A stretch of DNA of 64,000 nucleotides, from positions 2,666,001-2,730,000 of the forward strand of contig NZ_CP133656.1 of the NCBI RefSeq assembly GCF_036885195.1, in the 5' to 3' direction. The translations under genes were made by a program, and so were the position numbers. A model generated the notes under the pieces. The model saw nothing but the letters and a program-made list of their open reading frames with translations, did not search any database and was not told the origin of the DNA. The DNA comes from Pectobacterium cacticida (GTDB lineage Bacteria; Pseudomonadota; Gammaproteobacteria; Enterobacterales; Enterobacteriaceae). Below, one piece after another: positions 39,826 to 48,399 of the stretch (positions within the stretch are counted from its first letter, which is position 1; each line of letters opens with the position of its first letter).

Positions 39826-40600
39826 AACTCACGTCTCCCAAGTAGGCGGAGATCACCTCCGGATGTTGAATCGCCTCGGACATCAACCCGCTAAACAAGG
39901 GTTTGCCATATTCCAACACCATCACTCGCTCACACAGCGCGTTAACGAACGGCATGTCATGCTCAATAAGCAGCACACTCAGTTGATAATCCTGACGCAT
40001 GCGAAATATCAGGCTGGCCAGATCTTCCGTCTCTTTGGGGTTCATCCCTGCGGCAGGTTCGTCCAGCAGCAACAGCTTTGGCCCGGTTGCCAGCGCACGA
40101 GCGATCTCAACCTTACGCTGATTGCCATAGCTCAGATTAGTGGCCTGCGTGGTGGCATATTGAGCGATGCCGATGTATTCCAGAAGCGCCATCGCTTTTG
40201 CTTTGGCGGCTCTTTCCGCCGGGAAGTAGCGACCAATGTGCAGCGCTGCTTCCAATAGCGAATAGCGGCTGGCGTGATCAAGGCCGACCATCACATTTTC
40301 TAACACGGTCATTGAGTTAAACAGGCGGATATTCTGGAAGGTTCGTGCAATGCCGGCGTTCACCACATTGTTGGGTTTTAGCCCTTTGACTGATTTCCCA
40401 TCCAGCACCACATTTCCGCTGGTTGGCTTATAGTTGGCGGTGATAACGTTAAATAATGTGGTTTTCCCCGCGCCATTTGGGCCAATCAGGCCAAATATTT
40501 CGGCCTCCTCTACGTGAAAGCTCACGTTGTCGATGGCGCGTAATCCACCGAATTGCATAACGATATCCTGCACCTCAAGGATAGCTTTATTGGCTGTCAT
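39818..40600 (-). CDS. LivG-type ABC transporter ATP-binding protein
   Basis: 260 residues from the ATG at 40598-40600 (MTANKAILEVQDI) with GGGAGG eight bases upstream; 21 further open codons would overlap livM deeply. Walker A GPNGAGKTTLFNV, signature LSYGNQRKVEIARAL, Walker B LLLLDEPAAGMNP, and the LivG-type C-terminal YGKPLFSG...PEVISAYLG. Pairs with the LivF subunit. Starts 14 bases inside the livM end. Confidence 0.95.
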   Translation of the reverse strand: MTANKAILEVQDIVMQFGGLRAIDNVSFHVEEAEIFGLIGPNGAGKTTLFNVITANYKPTSGNVVLDGKSVKGLKPNNVVNAGIARTFQNIRLFNSMTVLENVMVGLDHASRYSLLEAALHIGRYFPAERAAKAKAMALLEYIGIAQYATTQATNLSYGNQRKVEIARALATGPKLLLLDEPAAGMNPKETEDLASLIFRMRQDYQLSVLLIEHDMPFVNALCERVMVLEYGKPLFSGLMSEAIQHPEVISAYLGDVSYA

Positions 40601-41636
40601 GGCGATGCCTCCCGAAACGAACCTGCCAGATTTCCTTCTTACCAAGCAACCCTTCACGGGCAAACAACATGATCAGCAACAACAGCAAGGAGAAAACCAC
40701 CATACGTAGACCTGGATAAGCCCCTAGATCGTAGCCAAACATCGACAACGGTTGATCGAGAAAGCGCAACCACTCGCCGCTCCCTACTACAACGATGGTG
40801 CCCAATAGCGCACCGGTGGTGCTGCCCAGTCCGCCGAGCACAATAATGATTAGCAGTTGAAACGTGAGCATAAAGTCAAACAACCCCGGTGCGATGGTGG
40901 TCAGTAATGACGCCAGTAAGCCACCGCCAATCCCTTCAAAGAAGGCGCTGGTGGCAAAGGCGCAGGTTTTAATTTTGAAGGTGTTGACGCCCATCGCAAT
41001 GGCCGCATCTTCATCATCACGAATGGCTTTCATCATTCGACCATATTTAGACCACACCAGTTGCAAGATCATGCCGGTCGCCAGTAACGCTGTGATCCCA
41101 CACCAAAAGAGCAGATGCGGCTGCTGGGGTATGTCGTTCAGCCCAATTGCCCCATTGGTGATTTGCGGGTTATTGATGGCGAGGATCTTGATAATAAAAC
41201 CGAATCCCAGCGTCACAATCGCCAGATAGTCGCCGCGCACCCGGAAGACCGGAAAGGCCAGACACACCGCGAGCACGGCGGCACACAGACCACTGATCAG
41301 CAGTGCGGGCAGAAAACTGGCATGTAGCATCAAAACAAAATCGCTGGGCGCAGCCATTTCATACATATCCAGCTTACTTTCGGAAGATAAGATAAAAATC
41401 GCGGTGACATAGGCGCCTACAGCAACAAAGCCGTTCGGCTCCAGTGAGAGCTGGCCGGTAACGCCGTTAATCAGGTTGTAGCTAACGGCCAGAATCATAA
41501 AGACAAATACGGTACTGATAACCCGAATAACGTAGTCATTAAAGAGCAGATTGATTCCGACAAGCAGCGCCACAGTGACGGCAATGATCGCCAGATTTCG
41601 CCCCTGAGCGCCAAGCGTGGTTGAAGCGTTAAACAT
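40587..41636 (-). CDS. LivM-type permease of the amino-acid ABC transporter
   Basis: 349 residues, about nine to ten transmembrane helices. Family motifs include NLINGVTGQLSLEPNGFVAVGAY, RVRGDYLAIVTLGFG and the ATPase-contact loop with GMMKAIRDDEDAAIAMGVN. GLGSTTGALLGTI near the C-terminus is typical. Its ATG shares a base with the livH stop (TAATG), indicating coupled synthesis of the two permeases. Confidence 0.95.
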   Translation of the reverse strand: MFNASTTLGAQGRNLAIIAVTVALLVGINLLFNDYVIRVISTVFVFMILAVSYNLINGVTGQLSLEPNGFVAVGAYVTAIFILSSESKLDMYEMAAPSDFVLMLHASFLPALLISGLCAAVLAVCLAFPVFRVRGDYLAIVTLGFGFIIKILAINNPQITNGAIGLNDIPQQPHLLFWCGITALLATGMILQLVWSKYGRMMKAIRDDEDAAIAMGVNTFKIKTCAFATSAFFEGIGGGLLASLLTTIAPGLFDFMLTFQLLIIIVLGGLGSTTGALLGTIVVVGSGEWLRFLDQPLSMFGYDLGAYPGLRMVVFSLLLLLIMLFAREGLLGKKEIWQVRFGRHRHDSQ

Positions 41637-42535
41637 TAGAAGCGGCTCCTTTCCAAACGTTCGTCACCCATGATGCCTACCGGGCGGAACAATAAAACCA
41701 GAATCAAAAACATAAAGGCAAACGCGTCCTTATAGCCGCCGAGCTCTGGATAAATGGCGACGGCGACCACTTCGGTAAAGCCGAGGATAAACCCGCCCAG
41801 AACCGCGCCAGTGACGCTACCAATACCTCCCAAAACTGCGGCGGCAAAGGCTTTCAAGCCAATTAACACCCCCATTAGTGGATCGATGGTCGGGTAACTG
41901 ATGGCATAAAAGACGCCGCCCAATGCGGCAAGACTGCTGCCCAATGCAAAGACCAGCGAGATGATGCGGTTGGCATCAATGCCCATCAGTCGCACCGTAT
42001 TGACGTCAAAGGCCACCGCGCGGATTGCCATGCCGTAGCGGGTACGGTAGAGCAACCAGAGGATCGCCAACAGCAATAGCACAGTAATCAGCGGAACGAC
42101 CCACGCTACATTGGTAATGATGATCTGACCGAAAGCCAGCGTTTCGTTAAACCAGCCTGGGGCCTCAAAGAAGCGTGAGCTACCGCCGAACAGCACGTTA
42201 AACAGATTTTCCAGGAAAAAGCTGACACCAATAGCCGTGATCAGCATCGAAATTTTCGATGCCTGCCGCAGAGGACGATATGCTACCCGGTCAATGAACA
42301 TACCTAATAGACCGCACAGAGCCAGCGTCAGTAAAATAGCCGCCCCGAAGGGCAGCGCAAGGGATGAAAACAAAAATAGCGTCGCAAACGCCCCGACCAT
42401 CATCACATCCGCATGGGCGAAGTTGATCAGACGCAGGACGCCATACACCATGGTATAGCCAATGGCGATTAGCGCGTACATACCGCCTAAGCTCATGCCA
42501 TTGACGACCTGCTGGAGAAAAATAGCGCCATCCAT
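41636..42535 (-). CDS. LivH-type permease of the amino-acid ABC transporter
   Basis: 299 residues, about eight transmembrane helices. NGMSLGGMYALIAIGYTMVYGVLRLINFAH is the LivH signature; RTRYGMAIRAVAFDVNTVRLMGID is the coupling loop and GGIGSVTGAVLGGFILG the conserved C-terminal block. Begins 24 bases after the binding-protein gene and overlaps livM by one base. Confidence 0.95.
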   Translation of the reverse strand: MDGAIFLQQVVNGMSLGGMYALIAIGYTMVYGVLRLINFAHADVMMVGAFATLFLFSSLALPFGAAILLTLALCGLLGMFIDRVAYRPLRQASKISMLITAIGVSFFLENLFNVLFGGSSRFFEAPGWFNETLAFGQIIITNVAWVVPLITVLLLLAILWLLYRTRYGMAIRAVAFDVNTVRLMGIDANRIISLVFALGSSLAALGGVFYAISYPTIDPLMGVLIGLKAFAAAVLGGIGSVTGAVLGGFILGFTEVVAVAIYPELGGYKDAFAFMFLILVLLFRPVGIMGDERLERSRF

Positions 42536-42559
42536 ATAATAATTAACCTCTGTTGCAGA

Positions 42560-43696
42560 CTATGGATTGACTACGGTTTTGAATGTCAACTGCCCGTCTT
42601 TCACTTCGTTGATCACCGCACTACGCACCGCATCACCGTCTTTCAGGGTCAGTGCGCCCGTCACCCCCTGAAAATCTTTCGTAGCTCGGATTTTTTCGTT
42701 CACACAAACACGATCTTTGGCATCGGTACACTGATTCATCGCATTAACAATGACGTTGTAAGCATCTGCCGTCATTGCTCCCCAGGTGTGAGTAGGTGTT
42801 TGGTATTTTTCTTCCCAGGCTTTGATGAACGCTGCGCCTGCCGGTGTTTGTTCTTTAGCGTTTGGTGAGTAGTAATCAGTGGTCATGTAGCCATTAACCG
42901 CATCTTTTCCTACCTCAAAGAACACCGGATCGGCTGCCAGACCATCGCCGCCCACGACTGGCTTGCTCAACCCCAACTGCTTCGCCTGAACGGCAATCAG
43001 TGCGCCTTCGGTGTAGTAAATCGGCATATAAATCATGTCGACGTTTTTGGCCTTCACGCTGGAGAGTTGGGCTTTAAAATCTTTGCTACCGGACGGCGCC
43101 TGCACTTCGATAGGAATCGTGCCGCCGTTTTTCAGGAACTGGGTGCGGAATGCTTTCGCCAGCCCCACGGAATAATCGTTGCTGCTGTCATAAACGATAG
43201 CGGCGGTCTTCGCGTTCAGGTCGCGTGATGCGAGGTTTGCGCCAACCACGCCCTGGAAGCTGTCGGAGAAACAGACACGGCTGACATAAGGATGGTTGCG
43301 CGTCACGCGGTCGTTGGTGGCGGTCGGAGAGACCAGCGGGGTTTTACTGTCATCGGCAATTTTTACCATTGCCAGTGTGTTGCCTGAAGTAACCTCACCA
43401 ATCACGGCATCCACTTTGTCGCTGGAGACCAAACGCTGCATCGCGTTGGCCGCCTCCACCTTGTCGCTCTTGTCATCAATGACGATCAGTTTAATGGTGT
43501 CGCCATTTTTCAACGTTGGAGTGATGCTTTGGATCAGCTCCAGCCCTTTTTGCGAAGGCTGACCGTAACCGCTGAGCGCGCCACTTAAGGGCAACACAAC
43601 GCCAATTTTAATCTCTGCTGCCGTCGCACTCTGTACGCCAGTTAGCCCGGAAACCAACACTGCCAGCAAAGAGACTTTCCCACAAATATGCTTCAT
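42560..43696 (-). CDS. Periplasmic amino-acid-binding protein, LivJ/K-like
   Basis: 378 residues, signal peptide 1-26 (cleavage near ATAAE) and a type I periplasmic-binding fold beginning EIKIGVVLPLSGALSGYGQ. Alpha-amino-group/carboxylate contacts of the Leu/Ile/Val-binding family are suggested by SPTATND and the VYDSSNDYSVG block. Two cysteines near the C-terminus (QCTDAKDRVC) may form a disulfide. E. coli livJ/livK are elsewhere, so this is an additional system; substrate could be branched-chain or other (including D-) amino acids. First gene of its operon, divergent from the D-amino-acid cassette. Confidence 0.93.
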   Translation of the reverse strand: MKHICGKVSLLAVLVSGLTGVQSATAAEIKIGVVLPLSGALSGYGQPSQKGLELIQSITPTLKNGDTIKLIVIDDKSDKVEAANAMQRLVSSDKVDAVIGEVTSGNTLAMVKIADDSKTPLVSPTATNDRVTRNHPYVSRVCFSDSFQGVVGANLASRDLNAKTAAIVYDSSNDYSVGLAKAFRTQFLKNGGTIPIEVQAPSGSKDFKAQLSSVKAKNVDMIYMPIYYTEGALIAVQAKQLGLSKPVVGGDGLAADPVFFEVGKDAVNGYMTTDYYSPNAKEQTPAGAAFIKAWEEKYQTPTHTWGAMTADAYNVIVNAMNQCTDAKDRVCVNEKIRATKDFQGVTGALTLKDGDAVRSAVINEVKDGQLTFKTVVNP

Positions 43697-44341
43697 TGTT
43701 ACCTCACCGTCCGTCAGTTAATTAAGGAAATACCGCGTAATACTGAATACTGATGCGCCCGATCTGATAAAATTGACCGGTACATTTTGCTTGCGATGCG
43801 CTGTTGTTGCCCTGCTGCCTTACTCATGTATTTTCCGGATATATCCGCCGTAACATAAAAGCAGGCTATTAATATGGATTTATGAATAACTCTTTTGCCA
43901 AGACAGAGTTATTTTTAACTATCATTATCATTGATAACGAGAATCACCTTACATCCATTAATTAAAATATGCTCATCCATTATTCTTATAGATTTCCCCG
44001 CATTAATAGCACCACTTTGGCGCGCTAAAATAGTGCATCGCGCTCTGATAGTGCGTGAACAGTGATAAGATCATATTATCGTGATTAAATTTCAGGAGCC
44101 ACGAACTTAAGTGTGCCGATTTGAAGATTAATATTTTCATAAGCGTTTTATTTATTACCGTCAACAGAATAAAAAACTGGTTAATTGCGATAAACATGGT
44201 AAATAACGCCTATCAACAGGCCTATTGACAATAATAAAACCCTTGATATGCTGCATAAGCAGTTAATCGATTATTTAATTCTTTCGGAATCGTTATCTCT
44301 TCGTTAATTTATTTTTATCTTTATCCTGAGGGGGATAAATA
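43697..44341. promoter_or_regulatory. Divergent control region between the transporter operon and the dgcN-like operon
   Basis: 645 AT-rich bases with no convincing gene. It holds a Fur-box-like cluster at 43914-43947 (TATCATTATCATTGATAA overlapping TGATAACGAGAATCA). A plausible promoter for the right-hand operon is TTGACA (44225-44230), 16 bases, TATGCT (44247-44252). The dgcN ribosome-binding site GAGGGGGA is at about 44328-44335. No regulator gene is adjacent. Confidence 0.55.
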
Positions 44342-45343
44342 ATGAATATTCAAAAGCCCTATCTGCTTTTTCTGGGTGACGCACACGATCAACTGGCAGC
44401 GAAAGTAGCCGATGGGATTAAACAGTGGCACCCGGAATATTGTGTTGGGCAGTATCGTATGGCGAATTGCCATGCTGATTGTCATCTCACCGATATGGAT
44501 ATTGAAACGGCTGCGAAAGCTGGCGCCAAAACGTTGGTTGTCGGCGTCGCTAACCGTGGCGGTATTATTTCGCAAGCCTGGATTTCCATTCTCAGTACGG
44601 CATTAAAGCATGGGTTGGATTTAGCCGCGGGGCTACATAATAAACTGGCTGATGTTCCAGAGTTAAAAACACTGGCGGACAGCCTCGGTCGCAATTTGTT
44701 TGATGTGCGCCATCCGACCGAATCATATCCTGTGGCCAATGGACGCAAACGCGCGGGCAAACGTGTATTGCCGGTCGGGACTGATTGCTCCTGCGGCAAA
44801 ATGTATACCGCGTTAGCCATTGAAAAAGAGATCCTTTCACGCGGTGGAAAAGCGACTTTCCGAGCCACCGGCCAGACCGGTATTTTGATCAGCGGCGCTG
44901 GCATTAGCGTGGATGCAGTGGTATCGGATTTCGTTTCCGGTGCAGTAGAAACGCTGACGCCAGAGAATGACGCCGACCACTGGGATGTTATTGAAGGGCA
45001 AGGCTCGTTGTTCCATCCGTCTTTCGCCGGAGTCACCACCGGCCTTATTCATGGCGCACAACCTGATGCGCTGGTGCTCTGCCATGAGCCGACCCGCACG
45101 CATATGCGTGGCGTGGATTACCCCATTCCGGATATTGCCGACTGCATGGCGCTGAATCTAAAGATGGCGCAATTAACCAACCCGGAAGCCCGGTTTGTGG
45201 GGATCTCGCTGAACACCTCAGCCCTTAGCGACGCCGATGCCCTGGCGTTAATGGCGGATCTGGAACACCGCTACGGCCTGCCAGTAGTAGATCCATTCCG
45301 CCAAGGCGTGGGCGCGATTGTCGATAATCTGGTGGCACAATAA
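44342..45343 (+). CDS. DUF1611 P-loop protein, DgcN-like (probable D-glutamate N-acetyltransferase)
   Basis: 333 residues. N-terminal domain (1-135) and a P-loop-like C-terminal domain with GTDCSCGKMYTALAIEKEI (146-164), the DUF1611 variant of Walker A in which Cys residues flank the Gly-Lys. Other conserved blocks are VGVANRGGIIS, VIEGQGSLFHPSFAGVT and CHEPTRTHMRG. In described cases the DUF1611 protein DgcN, encoded beside DgcA, acetylates D-glutamate. Here the stop overlaps the next gene's ATG by one base, and that gene is an enolase-superfamily epimerase, so the pairing fits. The activity is inferred from family and context. Confidence 0.85.
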   Translation: MNIQKPYLLFLGDAHDQLAAKVADGIKQWHPEYCVGQYRMANCHADCHLTDMDIETAAKAGAKTLVVGVANRGGIISQAWISILSTALKHGLDLAAGLHNKLADVPELKTLADSLGRNLFDVRHPTESYPVANGRKRAGKRVLPVGTDCSCGKMYTALAIEKEILSRGGKATFRATGQTGILISGAGISVDAVVSDFVSGAVETLTPENDADHWDVIEGQGSLFHPSFAGVTTGLIHGAQPDALVLCHEPTRTHMRGVDYPIPDIADCMALNLKMAQLTNPEARFVGISLNTSALSDADALALMADLEHRYGLPVVDPFRQGVGAIVDNLVAQ

Positions 45344-46320
45344 TGGAACTCATTGTTGCCCATGAATGCTGGCCGCTACGCCATGTGTTTACCATCGCCA
45401 GGGGCAGTCGGCATCAGGCCGACGTGGTAACGGCAACCCTTCAACGAGATGGTTTTACCGGAAGAGGCGAGTGCTTGCCTTACGCACGCTACGGTGAGTC
45501 GGTAGAAAGCGTGATGGCACAGATAGATAATCTGCGTCCACTACTGGCGGCGGGGATGACACGCGCGCAGTTACAAGACGCCCTACCGGCCGGCGCGGCT
45601 CGTAACGCGCTCGATTGCGCTTTCTGGGATCTGGAGTGTAAATCTTCGGGACAGACTATCTGGCAACGGGCAGGGCAACCCTTACCCCATAATCTGCATA
45701 CCGCCTATACGTTGTCGCTAGATACCCCAGAGAATATGCAACAGATGGCGCAGGAGAACAGTTGGCGTCCGTTGCTTAAGCTCAAACTTGCCGATGAACA
45801 GGATATTGCCCGAGTGATGGCGGTACGCAAGGGGGCACCGCGGGCCAGAATCATTGTCGATGCAAACGAAGGCTGGGACGAGGCAATGTATCTACGCCAG
45901 ACCCCCGAACTGGCGCGACTTGGCGTATCACTGATCGAGCAACCACTGCCTGCTGGAGACGATGACGTGCTGGCACAATTACCGCACCCGGTGCCGCTCT
46001 GTGCCGACGAATCCTGTCACTCGGTGACGTCGCTGGCCAACATCGCTGGGCGCTACGAGATGGTTAACATCAAACTGGATAAAACCGGCGGCTTGACGGA
46101 AGCGCTACGGGTGCGGGATGAAGCCACGCGGCTGGGTTTACAGGTGATGGTTGGCTGTATGGTCAGTACCTCATTATCCATGGCACCCGCCGTAGTCGTC
46201 GCGCAACAAGCGAGTGTGGTAGACCTCGATGGTCCATTGCTGCTGGCTGAAGATCGCGAACACGGACTGCATTACGACGGTAGTGAACTTTTCCCACCAG
46301 TCCCGGCATTATGGGGCTAG
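45343..46320 (+). CDS. Enolase-superfamily epimerase, DgcA-like (N-acetyl-D-glutamate racemase / dipeptide epimerase)
   Basis: 325 residues, MLE-subgroup layout: N-terminal capping domain (1-115) and TIM barrel. Visible catalytic set: KLK with Lys146/Lys148, metal ligands Asp173 (IIVDANEGW), Glu199 (LIEQPL) and Asp222 (CADESCH), and the opposite-face Lys244 (NIKLDKTGG). DLDGP (294-298) is the substrate alpha-amino-binding motif of dipeptide epimerases. Such enzymes epimerise Ala-Glu peptides, or, when linked with DgcN, racemise N-acetyl-D-glutamate to the L form used in arginine synthesis. Context favours the latter. Confidence 0.87.
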   Translation: MELIVAHECWPLRHVFTIARGSRHQADVVTATLQRDGFTGRGECLPYARYGESVESVMAQIDNLRPLLAAGMTRAQLQDALPAGAARNALDCAFWDLECKSSGQTIWQRAGQPLPHNLHTAYTLSLDTPENMQQMAQENSWRPLLKLKLADEQDIARVMAVRKGAPRARIIVDANEGWDEAMYLRQTPELARLGVSLIEQPLPAGDDDVLAQLPHPVPLCADESCHSVTSLANIAGRYEMVNIKLDKTGGLTEALRVRDEATRLGLQVMVGCMVSTSLSMAPAVVVAQQASVVDLDGPLLLAEDREHGLHYDGSELFPPVPALWG

Positions 46321-46346
46321 TGACGCTCAAACTTGAGGAGAGGGCA

Positions 46347-47195
46347 ATGTCACGCACGGTATATCTTAACGGAGAGTATTTATCTGAAGACGCGGCAAAC
46401 ATTTCCATTTTTGATCGCGGTTTTTTATTTGCCGACGCGGTTTATGAAGTGACAGCGGTGGTAAACAGCAAGCTAGTGGACTTTGCCGGCCATTACGCTC
46501 GTTTGGCACGCTCCTGTCGGGAATTGGGATTAACGTTGCCGCAGACTGAAAATGAACTGCGGGATATTCATCAACGATTACTCGAGGCGAATGCGCTCAC
46601 TGAAGGGGGAATCTATCTGCAACTGACGCGCGGGAACAGTGGGGATAGAGATTTTCACTATCCATCACCCGGTACGCCCCCCACGCTGGTGCTTTTTACT
46701 CAGGCGCGCCCGGTCGTAAACCATCCTGCCGCCAGCAAAGGGATCCGGATAGTGACCTGCCCGGATATTCGCTGGCAGCGCCGGGATATTAAAACCGTCC
46801 AATTGCTGGCCCCCTGTATGGCGAAAGCCTGGGCCGAGGCCAATGGCGCCGACGACGCTTTTCTGGTGGAAGATGGCTTTATCACCGAGGGCAGCGCCTG
46901 TAACTGCTATATCGTCCTCGCGGACAACACTATCGTCACTCGCCCGCTTAGCAATAGCATTTTGCACGGCATCACCCGCAAAGCATTGTTACGTTTGGGA
47001 GAAGAACATGGTGTGACCTTCGAAGAGCGGTTATTTACGCCAGAAGAGGCCCGTCAGGCAAGTGAAGTATTTATCAGTTCCGCCACCACCTTTGTCTGGC
47101 CGGTGATAAATGTCGATGGTCAACAAATCGGTGATGGTCATCCGGGGCCAATTACCCAACGTCTGCGCAAGATTTATCTCGACATGCTGCCTTGA
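46347..47195 (+). CDS. D-amino-acid aminotransferase, class IV PLP enzyme
   Basis: 282 residues from the ATG at 46347, with GAGGAGAGG upstream; a frame opening 12 codons earlier overlaps the previous stop and is rejected. Fold type IV: IFDRGFLFADAVYEV near the N-terminus, the PLP Lys149 in WQRRDIKTVQLL and Glu181 in DGFITEGSACNCYIV, matching D-alanine aminotransferase rather than branched-chain enzymes by length. Would move amino groups from D-amino acids onto 2-oxoglutarate to form D-glutamate, the proposed substrate of the upstream DgcN/DgcA pair. The three genes form one operon. Confidence 0.9.
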   Translation: MSRTVYLNGEYLSEDAANISIFDRGFLFADAVYEVTAVVNSKLVDFAGHYARLARSCRELGLTLPQTENELRDIHQRLLEANALTEGGIYLQLTRGNSGDRDFHYPSPGTPPTLVLFTQARPVVNHPAASKGIRIVTCPDIRWQRRDIKTVQLLAPCMAKAWAEANGADDAFLVEDGFITEGSACNCYIVLADNTIVTRPLSNSILHGITRKALLRLGEEHGVTFEERLFTPEEARQASEVFISSATTFVWPVINVDGQQIGDGHPGPITQRLRKIYLDMLP

Positions 47196-47273
47196 TACAT
47201 AGCCTTTGGTATGTACGGAGGAGGTGCGGTTCCGATGTGGATGACGCCCATTCCAGCCATGACTGAACATATG

Positions 47274-47295
47274 AGGGGTCTCCGTGGCCCCTTTT
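47274..47295 (+). terminator. Terminator of the D-amino-acid operon
   Basis: AGGGG/CCCCT stem extended by T-G and C-G pairs, short loop, followed by TTTT; 78 bases after the aminotransferase stop. It closes the right edge of the accessory block before fldA. Confidence 0.72.
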
Positions 47296-47546
47296 CCCAA
47301 TCCGCTTACTCCGCACCAGATAAAGCACATTCCGTATGTACGCAATCGCGTCGATTGATCCGTGTTTCGTTTTTTCACATTTCTCACATTTCAGAGCGCA
47401 CCTTCACCGCCCGCCCCTCCGTATGAACGTGATTCAGGCATCCTTAGCGATACGAGTTTCTCCTGATGTGAGTGTCTGTTATTATTAGCGGATAAGCGGG
47501 CGAAAGATTACCCAATACCATTAGGAATCAAGAGGTTATTCAATTC
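47296..47546. other. fldA upstream region
   Basis: 250 bases without a gene. A TTATTATTAGCG stretch at about 47478-47489 is the most promoter-like part. The fldA ribosome-binding region is AAGAGG at about 47529-47534. No recognised operator. Confidence 0.4.
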
Positions 47547-48074
47547 ATGGCACTCATCGGAATATTCTTTGGCAGCGATACTGGCAACACGGAAAACATC
47601 GCCAAAACGATACAACAACAATTAGGCTCCAACGTTGCTGATGTCCATGACATCGCCAAAAGCAGTAAAGAAGATCTTGAAGGTTACGATATCCTGCTGT
47701 TAGGTATTCCAACCTGGTATTATGGCGAAGCGCAATGTGACTGGGATGATTTTTTCCCGACATTAGAAGAAATTGATTTCACTGGAAAGCTGGTCGCAAT
47801 CTTTGGCTGTGGCGATCAGGAAGACTATGCAGAATACTTCTGCGATGCCATGGGCACCCTCCGCGACATTATTGAACCACGCGGTGCGACGATTGTCGGT
47901 CACTGGCCAACAGAGGGCTATTATTTTGAAGCCTCTAAGGGGCTTGCTGATGATAATCACTTCATTGGCCTGGCCATTGATGAAGACCGCCAGCCTGAAC
48001 TGACTCAAGAGCGCGTGACCGCTTGGGTCGATCAAATTAGCAACGAGCTTAATTTGAAAGACTTAATTGGCTAA
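47547..48074 (+). CDS. fldA: FldA, flavodoxin 1
   Basis: 175 residues. FMN phosphate loop GSDTGNTENIAKTI (9-22), then the isoalloxazine-flanking loops GIPTWYYGEAQCDWDDF and FGCGDQEDYAEYFCDAMG, the long-chain flavodoxin type. Low-potential electron carrier for biotin synthase, IspG/IspH, pyruvate-formate-lyase and ribonucleotide-reductase activation in relatives. As in E. coli it is just upstream of fur and can be cotranscribed with it. Confidence 0.98.
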   Translation: MALIGIFFGSDTGNTENIAKTIQQQLGSNVADVHDIAKSSKEDLEGYDILLLGIPTWYYGEAQCDWDDFFPTLEEIDFTGKLVAIFGCGDQEDYAEYFCDAMGTLRDIIEPRGATIVGHWPTEGYYFEASKGLADDNHFIGLAIDEDRQPELTQERVTAWVDQISNELNLKDLIG

Positions 48075-48081
48075 ACCCATT

Positions 48082-48106
48082 GGCTCTGATAATGATCATC
48101 AGAGCC
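48082..48106 (+). other. Hairpin after fldA overlapping a Fur-box-like sequence
   Basis: GGCTCTGAT/ATCAGAGCC, a 9-bp perfect stem with a seven-base loop, eight bases after fldA. The loop side reads TGATAATGATCATCA, which resembles half of a Fur box. There is no T-run, so readthrough into fur is expected. Confidence 0.6.
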
Positions 48107-48399
48107 AAAACCTATTCATAGGTTAAACCTTTCATAATAATCGCTACATTTTTTCGATTTCTATCAACAAACCTGTACAATAATCCCATCAATTTTGTGT
48201 GTGCATAACCCTTTCCTCATTCATCAACAACGAATTGCGTTGTTTGCAAGTTATGTGAATAGGGACACTATTGTTAACATTCCTTTGTTTTCATTTTGTA
48301 TGCACGGTTCTATAATTGAGACGTTTTTGCATTTTAAGCCGATTAATATCATAGGCTATGCAGCCTCCATTGATAAGTAAGCAACAGGACTAAACCCGC
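48107..48399 (+). promoter_or_regulatory. fur promoter/leader region
   Basis: A strong -10 TATAAT lies at 48311-48316, with TTGTTT or TTTTCA about 17-20 bases upstream. A short ORF of 26 codons (ATG 48300, stop 48378-48380) ends 20 bases before fur and is in the position of E. coli uof, the small ORF to which fur translation is coupled, but its start precedes the -10 and I see no clear sequence identity. The fur ribosome-binding site is CAGGA at about 48385-48389. Confidence 0.5.

Noticed and set aside
44003..44197. 64-residue minus-strand ORF in the divergent region
   Set aside because: AT-rich, hydrophobic by composition, with no ribosome-binding site and no recognisable family.
48195..48380. 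61-residue ORF upstream of fur as a full gene
   Set aside because: The GTG start lacks a ribosome-binding site and the frame crosses the fur -10 element; only a shorter uof-like ORF is conceivable.
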